This document shows, piece by piece, positions 10,500 through 20,938 of a stretch of 31,088 bases of DNA. Every line of letters begins with the position of its first letter. Position 1 is the first letter of the stretch. Source of the DNA: Reticulitermes lucifugus (lineage: Eukaryota; Arthropoda; Insecta; Blattodea; Rhinotermitidae); NCBI GenBank assembly GCA_026260175.1, contig JAKCWW010001855.1, positions 14,963-46,050 of the forward strand. The letters are read 5' to 3'. Made by a program: the position numbers and the translations under genes. The notes below the pieces were generated by a model, which saw only the letters and a program-made list of their open reading frames with translations, did not search any database and was not told the origin of the DNA.

Positions 10500-11820
10500 C
10501 GTCTAAAATGGACTGCGCCGTATTTAAACCGTAACAAGGGGATGTTCCTTGTCAGAAGGCGAATAGTAAATGCGAGGATTCTTTCAAAAAAGCTTAGTTT
10601 ATTTGGATTCCTGGAAGACCAGCTGTAAGTATCTCCCTACTTATCTCTAACCCGCTGTGATTTCAGCGATGTCCAGTCCGTAATTATTAAACGTTTGCGC
10701 TCTCCAAATATTCACAAATTGCTTATGCAGCATTTAATCCAACAATTGCACAATTAACAACAAACAATTTTTGTCGCTTTACAATGCCCTTCCTACACGT
10801 GTCGGCCTTAGCATGGCCATCATCTAGGAAGTCTCCATCAAAGGTGTAAGCGTCTACTGGAAACACAAGGATAACTTCCCCAGAATGAAAACTACCTTTT
10901 CGTATAAATGTTTTCTGCAACGACGGAGAGATATTCACATGAAATGTATACTATTTATATGAAAAGTATTTGTAATTAGTCTATATTCTAAACATTAACA
11001 ATTTAATTAAAAACATTGTATTCTGACTCCGCATATGCACATCTGTAACAGAATCTTCCACACTGTATTTCTTTGTTGGAGACCTCCGATGGCCATCTAA
11101 GTTCGAAACACGTAGGAGGCACATTGTAAGGTGACAAATGATTGTTCGTTGCTATTGTGTAATTGTTGGACTATATGCTGCATAATCAGTCTATTGCACG
11201 GAACGCGGAGAACATTAAAATTCAAAAATTGCCTTCACGTTTCAAGCAATAAGTGTAATCATTAACAGAAGACAATTATTTCGCTGAAGATTTTGCGCCA
11301 AGTTTGTCACAGTGTATTATATCAAAAGACTATGCTTTGAAAAAATCCACGACCGACGTCGTCTTCCAACTGCATACATAGTCACAATTCATCATTCTAT
11401 ATGCTGCCGAAACGGTGTGCTGATGACATAGATGCTAGATGAAATATAAGACAAGATATGAAAACAGAAGGTCAGGGAAAATATATAGAGGAATAAAGTT
11501 AATAATAAAGAAAGCAGACAATAAATAAAGTACATGACAATGCACTTGTATTTGGATAAATGTAGGGTCTCTAGTTGTCCCTGTTCGTAACTGAACATCG
11601 CTCTCTGGAGACGTGTGCGGAGATTGGATATATAGTTCCACACATTTGTAAACTTGGTACTTGGTGCATATGTGTGGTAAATTTGGCGCTCCGCCTGCTT
11701 TATCCCAGTACTAACTAGATACGTGGTTCAGGGGACCCGACAACCTGTCTGGGATCAGTGAAGACTGAAAGCAAGTATCTGGATACGTCCCTTCGTTTAA
11801 CCTGCTGTTAGTTACTATAT
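10500..11820. other. intergenic stretch upstream of gene A
   Basis: No gene is supported. Overlapping minus-strand ORFs at 11392-11643 are AT-rich hydrophobic reads without motifs. No further micro-exon was found. Confidence 0.4.
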
Positions 11821-11829
11821 CGACTAATC

Positions 11830-12266
11830 CAGTGGTGTTCAACCTTTTTTGTTCGCGTACCCCCAGATATAATTTCTCTTCAACTTTGTACCCCCAAANN
11901 NGTTGGTGCATAATTCAAGTTATACATAGTCTATAATCCACATCTAAAATAAATTAAATAAACAGTATTAGGGAAAACGTTAATCCCTCCCAATAGTGTT
12001 CAATCACGTTCCAACGCACTATGTGGAATAAAATGAAACTAGCCGCCCAGATAAGAATCACATAAAGGAGAGAGAGAGAAAAAATGGAGCTCCCAAATCG
12101 CATGTCCTTAATTCCGGGTCTCTTGTGGCTAACCCTAAATCTGGCCCTGATTATTCAGTGTTTATCATGAAATAATATATTTATTTTTTTTAATTTTACG
12201 TACCCCCTAAGATGCCTTCGCGTACCCCCGCCCCGGGGTACGCGTACCCCAGGTTGAATACCACTG
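11830..12266. mobile_element. hAT-type MITE, 437 bp, with 8-bp target duplication
   Basis: The element starts CAGTGGTGTTCAACCT and ends with its inverse (AGGTTGAATACCACTG), matching at 15 of 16 positions. It is flanked on both sides by the identical octamer GACTAATC (11822-11829 and 12267-12274). CAGTGGT-like termini with 8-bp duplications are the hallmark of hAT elements. Subterminal GTACCCCC motifs recur at both ends, and the right end has a perfect palindrome GGGGTACGCGTACCCC (12235-12250). No transposase is encoded, so it needs an autonomous partner. Three N lie inside at 11899-11901. Confidence 0.9.
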
Positions 12267-12274
12267 GACTAATC

Positions 12275-13628
12275 TATCGGGGCGTTTTATTGTTTCCTTT
12301 TCTTCGTTTAAATACTGTGTGTCTATTTCAGCGTCAAACGATAAATTACAATGATTACAAGTTATGTTGCATAACGTAATACAACTGTTTGATTAAATTC
12401 TGCAACTTTAATTTAAAATATTTTTGGCCGCAGCGCATGTTGAACACTGTACAAAGGTAGAACAAGCTACGACATATGCATTTTATTAATGGCTTGATGA
12501 CACTATATTTGTGTATGAAATAAATGAGCAACCAGAGAAACAAAATATGCAAAATTAAATTGAAAAATTTCGGGAAATATATGTAGTACTGAATTATAGT
12601 CTTTTTTAATTGCACTCGCACCAATACTGTATTTCTATGGAAACTTGTTTATGGCATGGTTATCATGACCCACAGACATTTGTAAAGGTGGTGCAAATTA
12701 AATAAAAGTTTTAACGCTTCCATTTCTTAAAGGCTGCCGCGTAGCAATCGCGGACAAATGAGAAGAAGCTTGTTGAATGGTGCAAATATTGAAATGACTC
12801 ATTCCTCGTAAGAGGATACGTTGTTAGCTCCTATTACATCACCTCACACTGCAGCTTTACTACGAAGGTAATCAAAGCCTTCATTCCTTCTGGCAGCAAT
12901 ACTGCGTAGGAAAAGAAGTCATATATTGCGGTGATTCCCCGTGCCGGGCGCTGTTTATGAGAGATAACGTAGTATTTCCATAATGAACTTCTTGAAATTT
13001 GAATAATTAAGTTTATTTTTTGTCTTAAGAACAACAGAAAACTGCATAATTTTTAAATCGTCTTTGGTGCTAGTGAATTGTGCTTACGAGAAACCCGGCA
13101 GAACAATGGTTCAAACAAGATTATCCAGAAAACCCACTGAAACAAGATTTGTTTCTCATACCAAACAAGTGACAACAAATTCCACCTCAAATCAACGAAA
13201 TAATTTCGGTCGGAGTTTTGCTGTGATTTAATTTTAATGTGCGCGTGTGTGCTTGTCTTACGTCTGGGAAGCCACAAAATGTTTTAAAAATTAAATGGTC
13301 GCCACAGCAAAAAGGTTTGTAAAACCCTGGTGTAGTGTACTTTATCTCGGTCCTGTTAGCACTAGGGTGCATCTTTCTTCCTTGTGCTTAATTTTGTCTG
13401 ATGTGTAATTCTAAAACAGTTAATTGCTTACATTCGTCGGGACTATTTACATAAAGCATCGGCCTTTTCAACGTCAGGATAGGAAAGTAAATGGAGTAAT
13501 TACTTGTTCATTCCATCAAAATTACATATGGTATTAGAATTGTTGTTAAAAGGGATACTTACAAATGTTAAAGCATAACACCTGGAAAGTATAGCCGTAG
13601 TATATTTGCATTCATATTTCTTTTTTTC
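12275..13628. other. unrecognised intergenic stretch
   Basis: The region is AT-rich with only short ORFs lacking motifs. I see no tRNA boxes, TIR pairs or splice-like exons of the peptide family. Confidence 0.4.
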
Positions 13629-13821
13629 NNNNNNNNNNNNNNNNNNNNNNNNNNNNNNNNNNNNNNNNNNNNNNNNNNNNNNNNNNNNNNNNNNNNNNNN
13701 NNNNNNNNNNNNNNNNNNNNNNNNNNNNNNNNNNNNNNNNNNNNNNNNNNNNNNNNNNNNNNNNNNNNNNNNNNNNNNNNNNNNNNNNNNNNNNNNNNNN
13801 NNNNNNNNNNNNNNNNNNNNN
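13629..13821. other. assembly gap (193 N)
   Basis: The bases are unknown. Apparent ORFs at 13500-14015, 13568-13867 and 13606-13881 run through the N and are artefacts. Confidence 0.99.
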
Positions 13822-13945
13822 GGAAAAACCTGTCCCAGTGCCACTTTGTCCACCACAAATCCCACATGGACTGACCCGTGATCGTACCCGGACCTCCGCT
13901 GTGAGAGGCCGGCGACTAATCGCCTGAGCCGTGGCGCGGCCCTTT
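13822..13945 (-). repeat. tRNA-derived SINE, truncated by gap
   Basis: Read from 13945 leftward: GGCCGCGCCACGGCTCAGG (A box region) to GTCCGGGTACGATCACGGG (B box region), then a body 'gtggacaaagtggcactggg' entering the gap. The head is clearly tRNA-like; the tail is lost in the N run. Confidence 0.65.
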
Positions 13946-14620
13946 GCGTTCGTATTAGTAAAGTCAAGATTTCCTTGTGGATGTCTATAATTAGGTTATT
14001 CTGTGAGTCTTGCACAAGAAAGAGAAGTTTATTTCTTAATATTATTTACTCTATATATTTCTGCGTCATTTTGTTCATTCAATCAGTACCTACTGTTCCA
14101 GCATCAGAAACAAATTTGTCACACTTAGTAATTATATTACACACATACACTACGCTTTCAACTCGATGATTTCATCACTAGGTGTGTGGGTCAAATGTAA
14201 TACATCAATGATATCTTAAAACAGTGGTTACGTAATGCCTATATATCTTACTATTTATTCTTATTCAAATTACGGCACATATTCCACAATCGGTAGGAAA
14301 CTTTTATTTACCAAATTTTGCAGTGGCAGATCCCAGAATACCGTAGTCTTCACAGAAATGTTAATTAAGCCCGACGCGATATAATGTACCTGGTTTCAAA
14401 TCTCCACATAAGCTGAATTTATTACATGATGGTAGAGGAAGATCATATGAACAAATTAGAGGATAGAAACATAAATACCCTGCAGACCTGACATTCTGCT
14501 GCATAAAACGTTTGGGATCCGCATTCAAAAATCTCAGTTAAAGCAGAGCAGTACTACTTCCTGGATGGTATATTATAATACATTATAATCAGAGGTAAAG
14601 CGTGGAATATTTTATGTTGA
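13946..14620. other. unrecognised intergenic stretch
   Basis: No gene is supported. ORF 13975-14169 is AT-rich without motifs. Confidence 0.4.
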
Positions 14621-14621
14621 T

Positions 14622-14715
14622 ACACACCTGAGGATAACCTGTTTTACAGGTCGAAACATGTATTGAGAATACCATACATATTAAAGTTAGTTATGCTGAT
14701 TTTGTAAATAAAATA
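14622..14715 (+). repeat. retroelement 3'-tail-like hairpin motif
   Basis: ACCTGAGGATAACCTG, TTTT, ACAGGTCGAAAC forms a stem (ACCTGT/ACAGGT) framed by CTGAGGA and CGAAA (14628-14656). Motifs of this kind end many animal retroelements. A cousin lies at 22683-22704. Confidence 0.4.
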
Positions 14716-14733
14716 TTGCTATAACTTCTCCAA

Positions 14734-14739
14734 TTTATT
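14734..14739 (-). terminator. polyadenylation signal of gene B
   Basis: AATAAA on the minus strand lies about 50 nt after the TAA stop of gene B. Confidence 0.6.
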
Positions 14740-14787
14740 TTCTAAATATTCTAAATTACACTGGTGAAAGTGGCGAAGAACATAAGC

Positions 14788-14946
14788 TTAATGGTGTCCG
14801 TGATGACTGTCATGACCAGCGTGACCATGGCCACCAGCATGACCGTGGCCTCCTCCATGTCCACCGTGACTGCCACCATGACCCCCGTCTGGTTGTGTCC
14901 TAGCCATAGCATAGCAAATGACGGCGACGAGAAGCATTAAAAACAC
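14788..14946 (-). CDS. gene B exon 2: secreted Gly/His-rich peptide
   Basis: The exon follows acceptor TTTGTAG (AG at 14948-14947) and joins in phase 0 to MAKYL (17563-17577), giving a 57-residue precursor. Residues 1-20 form a signal peptide (MAKYL, VFLMLLVAVICYAMA); a cleavage after CYAMA would leave RTQPDGG at the mature N-terminus. The mature peptide of about 37 residues is almost only Gly, His, Ala, Ser and Asp (GGHGGSHGGHGGGHGHAGGH, ending SHHGHH) and has no Cys. Composition resembles insect Gly/His-rich antifungal peptides of the tenecin-3/holotricin-3 type, and such His density would also bind Zn, Cu or Ni. Both are inference. The frame is intact, and a polyA signal follows. Confidence 0.85.
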   Translation of the reverse strand: MFLMLLVAVICYAMARTQPDGGHGGSHGGHGGGHGHAGGHGHAGHDSHHGHH

Positions 14947-15119
14947 CTACAAAGGGAATCGTTTTATTTTAAATTATTGTGTTAAAGCTGAACACATAAT
15001 GTAAAAACACTGTGAGATTATTGTAACTGACCACTGAAAACAACAACACAGATATTCATATGATTTCCAGCTTTTAAAGTTATAATTTTGTGACTCTGTT
15101 GGGTCTATTAAGAAGACTA

Positions 15120-15290
15120 GACCGAACGTCGCGGATGAGTGATTAGTCCTGCTGTATCGTATTCTGGGAGTACGGGATTCAAATCTCGGCTGTCCTGTAT
15201 TGAGGTCCTTTGTGTTTTTCCTCAGCCCCTGGTGGCAAATGTTGGACTCTAATCTCAAAATTAGGACACGGCGTGTTCCTTCCTATTCTT
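15120..15290 (+). repeat. tRNA-derived SINE relic
   Basis: An A-box-like 'gcggatgagtgattagtcc' and a B-box-like GGGATTCAAATCTCGG (15172-15187) are followed by a body with 'tttgtgtttttcctcagcccc'. Moderately decayed. Confidence 0.5.
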
Positions 15291-15341
15291 TTCCAGTTCA
15301 TTATTCAGTAATTATTCCCGTATAATTTACAATTTAGTGTA

Positions 15342-16245
15342 CAATTACCACCAACACAACTATTTCTTAGGGGTTGCTTCTTGACGTAAAGAAACCTCCA
15401 TTTCATTCTTAGTACCTTGTCTCTACCTTTCTTTCTCAACAAATTTTTCCGCCGGTGACGTGTTCGGAATTGTTATCCTTGCGTATTTTGTGATGAGATC
15501 TCTTTTGATATATTCTTGATTGAAAAATATGTTGGCATTGCAATTTGGTAATTCAGTTCTTATGTTTTTACACTGGTGGTTGTGTTTAGCTTGATTAGCA
15601 TTTATTATTTTTAAGGTAGACATACCGTGGTGTGTATGATGCCAAGATTTAGAGTAAAATTACCATCAAAACAACTATAATAGTTGTGTTGATGGTAATG
15701 TTTGACACAAGACGTCATTTTGTGCAGCTGTCGCTTATTGTGAACACAAAAGAACGACATAAAAACACGGTGTAAAGTGTGCGCAGAGCGGAACCATTAT
15801 GTCACGTTTGCTGCTCTACAGATGCTACCAACAACGCTACAAGCGACGTGGTTTTTCTATCATGCCCGATTTTAGCACTGTTACTAGGGTACTTAAAAAA
15901 CACAAAACATGTGGCATTTTTTATATATCGATAGGCAGTGAAGTGGTTGTGGACGTCTTGCGTTAAAACATGCTTAAATACTTTAACATACAATAAAAAA
16001 TTCGAACAAAAATTACACAGTGTAACAGAAATTTGTCGATATCTTCTGCATACACTGCATGGAAAAAGAAAAAGGATTTTTAATTCGACTGCATTATTCT
16101 GAACCAGGAACATGCTTTTATTTTTTTATTTCCGTGATGTTACTGACGCTGATAAAGATCCTAGCAATGTAACAGATGTGGCATTAGTGTAGTGTTTTGA
16201 CCAGTGGCAATAGAAACCAATAAACAGCTGTGTTGATGGTAATTG
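15342..16245. mobile_element. TA-flanked TIR element (Tc1/mariner-like MITE or nested pair)
   Basis: The ends are CAATTACCACCAACACAACT and, inverted at the right, CAATTACCATCAACACAGCT, directly flanked by TA on both sides (15340-15341, 16246-16247). The terminal repeat is about 24 nt with three mismatches. Inside, at 15659-15699, the same terminal sequence occurs as a head-to-head palindrome. This suggests two abutting or nested copies (15342-15699 and 15659-16245) rather than one. The 103-codon minus-strand ORF inside shows no transposase motif. Confidence 0.65.
15659..15699. repeat. 41-nt near-perfect palindrome
   Basis: ATTACCATCAAAACAACTAT, one central A, then its inverse with a single mismatch (TTGTGTTGATGG). 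The arms equal the TIR of the surrounding element. Confidence 0.9.
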
Positions 16246-17562
16246 TATATTCGATTATGGTATATAAGCACAATGGGATGTCTGTCGTAAAAATACGCCT
16301 GTAATTTGACGGCATATGATATGGGCTGCAGAACGTGTTTTTTTAAACAAACAAGAAAAAATAAATGTAACGTAATTTCAGGATATTTGCCATTGATTTA
16401 AAGACAGATCTCACATACATAAAGCTCGAATTTCTAAAAATTTGACATTGTCATCACTGCATTTATTAGCCCTTCAAAGACGAAACATGTATGTTTTATA
16501 TGCGGACTCAGTACGTCCCGCGAAGAAAACACTCTCCACCTCAGCTATACAAACTCAATCTGTTATGTTGTATGAGGCAAAAGTCGCTGTTTGTTCTGAG
16601 ATCAATACACAACACATAAACGTAATGTGAGCACCATGTAGAATTTTTTCATTTAAACCTGGTGGTACGTAAAGTAACAGCTGGGCTTCAAAAGATTAAT
16701 CAGACGTGAAAATAATCAACAATATCTGATTAAGCATTATATTAAATCAATGTATGTACATACATAACCTACAACACCCTTTACGTTCAGGGATTGTGTA
16801 CTTGCTATCTTAAGAGGCTCCATTTTAGTAAACAAATCACTGAAAATTATGTACACCTTATTGTTAAAATGTATGATATATAGTTGGTATATAACGTGTG
16901 TATACACACACATCCAGAGATACTGTAAATAATTCTGTTGCAGTACTTTACTACACTTTCTCTTGTTTACAAATTAAGTCGACAGTATTTTGGCTCATTC
17001 GCTTCGAAAGTTTTATGTAATAATCTTTAAACATCTTTTGTATGATGCGAAGGGCCAACAAGATTAGTTTCTGTTATATTTGTAAAAGCAGAAGCCTACA
17101 GGGAAATGAGATATAGCTTGTCTGAACGAAATGAAGTATCAGTTGTAAATGCAGGAGGTATTAGTGCCTAACTGTGAAAGAAGAGAGAGAAGAAGAATTT
17201 TAAAAACACAACACATAGAGCAAAATAATCTGCGCATGACCCGCCTCCTGTCTCTAGGCCTCAGATGTTTAGCGGAATTCCTCCGTTCTTCTCAAAAGAG
17301 GAAATATATCCTACCGTAAAATAGGACACGATTACTTTTCCGTATCTTTTCCAATTCGTGGCTCAAGTCATTCGACCATTCGACGATATGTGTAAATAAT
17401 GCAAGTACACTGCAAGTAAGACATGAAGACAAAGACTTGCGTGATGATACTGCATTTATAATGAATAATGCAAATGGCTGTATACACAGGGTTACCTATC
17501 ATTGTATTAATGTAGGTGTAGGTCTACAATAAGTTTTATTATAATTTAGTGCTAACACATAC

Positions 17563-17577
17563 CAAGTATTTAGCCAT
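17563..17577 (-). CDS. gene B exon 1: 5-codon micro-exon MAKYL
   Basis: ATGGCTAAATACTTG is followed at once by donor GTATGT. The five codons encode the same MAKYL as gene C with different third bases (GCT/GCC, TAC/TAT, TTG/CTG), so the peptide rather than the DNA looks conserved. It joins exon 2 at 14946 in phase 0. A TATATAAA box lies 87 nt upstream. Confidence 0.8.
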
Positions 17578-17628
17578 TGTTGCTGCTTTCTTGTCAGTTG
17601 ATCCTAACAGCGCACTTGAAACAACTTG

Positions 17629-17664
17629 TGAAACGGTGTACGTGTGTCACATCGGGTTTATATA
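17629..17664 (-). promoter_or_regulatory. core promoter of gene B
   Basis: TATATAAA (17664-17657) lies 87 nt before the ATG. A TTTCAC initiator-like site (A at 17629) lies 35 nt downstream of the box. The gene C box has the same sequence at almost the same distance from its ATG. Confidence 0.55.
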
Positions 17665-17669
17665 CCGGC

Positions 17670-19540
17670 TTTATTTGACGCCAGAACGTGGATAAAACAT
17701 CAATAAGGACATAATGTAAAAAACAGACCATGAGAATGAAGGATTTTCTAGAAAAAAATACCGTTGCTTAGATAATGTGCACCGTTCCTTCCGCGAAATT
17801 GGCGCAGTCACCGTATTCACAAGATATTATACCATGAAGAGCGTAAAGAATTAATTAGATTGCTGTTGTTCTTGAGTTCAGAATATTTGATCTTTCCGTG
17901 TCTTTTACGAATACTGAACACAAAAGCTTACAAATTATATAACATGCCCATTTGTTGTTTTGCTAACTACGAAGGTTTGTATCTTTCTCGAAAAGAATAA
18001 AGTTTTTCAGGGATTATTAAGAAAAATATACATAGAAAAATATTTATACTAAGAGAGAGGAAGTAATGGCAGGATAAAAAATTACGTAATTACGTAATGT
18101 CGTCCTTATTTTGTAAAAAGTGGACCACCCACACAACATCAATTTTACAGGAGAAGCAAGAAGATGGCTTCGATTTTACATATTACAAATCATTTGAGAG
18201 GTAGGACATCCCCCACCTATCTTGGTTATTCTTACATATGCAGTTTTCACCTTTGTACGTATCATAGAGAACCATTGACTGAATGATTTGCTACACATAA
18301 CTCCGTGTAGGTCAAAGTGTTTGCTAGCTCCTTTTTACAAAAACGGGCCACGTGTATTCTTCACCGAATGTTATATTGGAGGCTAACTGGCGAAACATAA
18401 GGTGGATTTCACATGCAAAAAGAATGGGGAGGATGAGAAATACATATAAATATTAGATTGGGATTCCGATAGTGAAGGTCTCACTTTGAAAATCTGTGGG
18501 TAGATGGTGCTGCAGTAATAAAATATACGAATGGAAGAAATATGATGAAAATGGTCTGGATTAACCTGGCTCAGGAAGGACGTTTATAAGCTTCTTCGAA
18601 CACAAAAATAAGCTGTCATATTCTTTAAAACAGGGAGCAGTTTTACCCATTGTGTAGCTATAAGCTTTTGAGTTAAGACTGCTCCATGAACATTACTCCA
18701 TTTTATAAACCTTATTCGATTTCAGTATTTATACCTAGCATCTTTGTTGACAAGACGAATTTAAACATGCAGCTACAGAAGTAACTTAAATATATCTGTC
18801 TTTTTGACAATACCTCCTCTGCCACAGGCACGCAGTTTGCTTAATACAAACAACTTCATAGGTGGGTTTCCTCTTCTGTGCGATACCCGTCATGATAATA
18901 AAACACTTCTTTATTAAATGATATTTTATTGGTACTTAAATTAAGAGTGTTCTTCCTATCTGTTTCTGTTAAAACATTCACTGCCAAAGTTGAATTTAAG
19001 TATTTACGTTTTAATTTGCCAGCGTCGACTTTAGTCGATCTAAAGTTTACTCTGCTCTTTTGCCTTAAATAGGCCACGCACACAATAATTTCTGTCAGGA
19101 AACACATTTGACATCTTTATTAATCCCTAGCTGACAACTAGAAAAAATATAGGCATTTTATGTACAATTTTATATATAATTATATTTTATAATTTAAGAC
19201 GACGCACTAGTTGTTTTACATCCAAAAAATCGCTGGCAATTTAACACTGTCGGGGATTTAAATGCCCAGCAGTGAAAGTGTTAACTATGCCGTGGCAAAT
19301 CTGTGAAAATATTTCCCAAATCGTGTTATATATCCTCATGCGATGAGTAGCCCATATTTTACTGAATATCATGTAGTGGGAAAAGCATTATTGTACTTAC
19401 AGAAGAATAAATTTAATAGAGATATTTGTGTAATAACAATTTAATATGTCAATATTTTATAGCCATTTTGGGGAAAATTTCACATTATTACAAAGTAAGA
19501 TTTTATGTTTGGTTTTAATATATCCAGTACAGCTGCCTTG
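17670..19540. other. intergenic spacer between genes B and C
   Basis: No gene is supported. ORF 18856-19107 (minus, 83 codons) has no recognisable domain or promoter. A perfect palindrome TTACGTAATTACGTAA lies at about 18083-18098. TTAACACT...AGTGTTAA at 19239-19289 forms a weak inverted repeat. Confidence 0.4.
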
Positions 19541-19545
19541 AATTC

Positions 19546-19551
19546 TTTATT
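19546..19551 (-). terminator. polyadenylation signal of gene C
   Basis: AATAAA on the minus strand, about 190 nt after the stop; it is the first such hexamer downstream. Confidence 0.5.
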
Positions 19552-19737
19552 TCACCAGGCACTTCCCTTCACTGAATTGTTATTACGTTTTACATTGATC
19601 ACAATTCACTCACCGAATTCATGCTTTGACTTGTGGTAATACGTCAATAAATATACTGATGTGCCAAACACACTTTGCAACAGCGCTTGTTCTTGAACGA
19701 TGTTTTAAAGCCTCACTCTACCGCAAGACCGAAAGGT

Positions 19738-19941
19738 TTAGTGGTGACCATGATGACCATGTCCATGGAATACATGATGACCGCCACCATGCCCATGCCC
19801 ATATCCGCCGTGACCGCCATGGCCTCCATAGCCTCCATAACTTCCGTGCCCAAATCCGAAGTGATGACTACCACCGAAACGTCCAGGGCTTGGAAGGGCC
19901 GCAGCAACGCAAAGTACTGCCAAAATAAGCACCAGAGATAC
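19738..19941 (-). CDS. gene C exon 2: secreted Gly/His-rich peptide
   Basis: The exon follows acceptor TACTTCCAG (AG at 19943-19942) and joins in phase 0 to MAKYL at 24214-24228, giving a 72-residue precursor. Residues 1-20 form a signal peptide (MAKYL, VSLVLILAVLCVAAA), probably cut after CVAAA before LPSPGRFGG. The mature part of about 52 residues alternates Gly with His, Phe and Tyr (SHHFGFGHGSYGGYGGHGGH) and ends in a His cluster (HGHGHHGHH). There is no Cys. The aromatic residues also allow a cuticle or eggshell role, besides antimicrobial or metal-binding ones. The frame is intact. Overlapping long ORFs in the other frames are shadows produced by GGN/CAY codon periodicity. Confidence 0.87.
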   Translation of the reverse strand, partial: VSLVLILAVLCVAAALPSPGRFGGSHHFGFGHGSYGGYGGHGGHGGYGHGHGGGHHVFHGHGHHGHH

Positions 19942-20036
19942 CTGGAAGTAAAAGCAGATTCCCCCATAAGTACACTTTTATTTGCTAGCCATTAAATTGA
20001 TTTAATATATGTTACACAACTTAAAATTACCGATCA

Positions 20037-20260
20037 TAGTTTTGTAGTAGTGAAGTTCTCTGTTCGAATTCCGGCCGGACATCGGATATTTATATGCAGT
20101 GTTTTCGTGGTTTTTCTCAGTCTTTCCAGAAAAATGCCCGGATAATGTGGCTTTAGTAGACCACAAAAAACTCCATCCAAATCCGTTCTAATGTGCCATT
20201 TATCGGGCATACTAGGTTTCACTGAATAAAATTAAGACACCGGCAAGGTCGTAAAAGAAA
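20037..20260 (+). repeat. SINE-like repeat
   Basis: A B-box-like CTGTTCGAATTCCGGCC (20061-20077) is followed by a body with 'gtggtttttctcagtctttcc' and 'aaaatgcccggataatg', the usual style of insect tRNA-SINE bodies. The A box is decayed. A second low-copy-looking GC-rich block (20265-20390) follows; I cannot assign it. Confidence 0.5.
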
Positions 20261-20727
20261 TGATAGGTAAAGTTAAGTTGCCCTTTGCAAGCCACAAAGG
20301 CAACCAACCTCGGCCGCCTAGCCCACGGGAAAGAACACCGGTACCTACCGCACTGGGCGGTGATAGATGGCTGTGAAGAAAAAGTGGAAAGATGACACTG
20401 GTCTACAAGGAAAATTCATCAAGCACACTAACATGTAAATTAGACAACGTTTGAGCCGCTGGTTCCAAATCTGTATTTACTTTTTCTCCAGCACGTATAC
20501 TTTTTAAATGAGACGGGGGTATGGCTATTTTCATATGAAAACTGGATTAAAACTTTAGTTTATTTACATAATATAATCATGTTAATTATGTTTATTCTTC
20601 TCAAAATATTCATGAAATACATAATTAACATTTTTATAAACAGGTCTGAATGTGTCAGTTGTCGTCACAGGTTGTAATGTTTATTAGGAAACACCCTGTC
20701 GCGCTGTCGTTGTTTACGTTTTCTCAG

Positions 20728-20834
20728 GAACGTTCGCGAACGTGCTAGAGATGACTCGTCTTATTACGAGTATATAAATGCAAGTGTCACCATGGTGGGT
20801 GCTGTGTGTTGTTTGGTGACTTTCACTGGTGAGT
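20728..20834 (+). promoter_or_regulatory. heat-shock-element plus TATA promoter, with splice donor
   Basis: GAAcgTTCgcGAA (20728-20740) gives three perfect alternating heat-shock pentamer cores. They are continued in register by two 2-of-3 cores (TGC at 20743, GAG at 20748), which is a typical HSF binding site. TATATAAA follows at 20771-20778, so transcription would start near 20801. A good donor, CTG/GTGAGT, lies at 20829. The ATG at 20792 falls before the predicted start, so it is unlikely to be used. The promoter points toward the dead element ORF at 21460-22029, antisense to gene C. Confidence 0.5.
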
Positions 20835-20938
20835 TAAGGAGTGACAATAATTTCTGTGTAATTCGTTATGTTTATGAAAGCTTTGTAATTTATTGACGTT
20901 AATTAAAATGTAGGTAAAAGAGCAGCAATTCAGCATAT

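Larger units (their letters stand above)
14947..17562 (-). other. intron of gene B (phase 0, 2616 bp)
   Basis: Donor GTATGT (17562-17557) and acceptor TTTGTAG. It contains a SINE relic (15120-15290) and a TA-flanked TIR element (15342-16245). The segment 16260-17560 is otherwise unassigned AT-rich DNA. Confidence 0.7.

Noticed and set aside
13500..14015. 171-codon and sibling ORFs across the gap
   Set aside because: Most of their length is N, so they have no evidential value.
19239..19289. piggyBac-like element, from TTAACACT...AGTGTTAA
   Set aside because: The two sites are only about 50 bp apart, and nothing else of an element is visible.
19626..19995. Long plus-strand ORFs (His/Asp-rich and Met-rich) and a second minus frame over gene C exon 2
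   Set aside because: Periodic GGN/CAY codons keep several frames open. Only the 19738-19941 frame has acceptor, signal-peptide core and family composition.
20792..20828. ATG with good context followed by a donor, as a first coding exon
   Set aside because: It lies only about 20 nt after the TATA box, before the expected transcription start, so it is unlikely to be in the mRNA.
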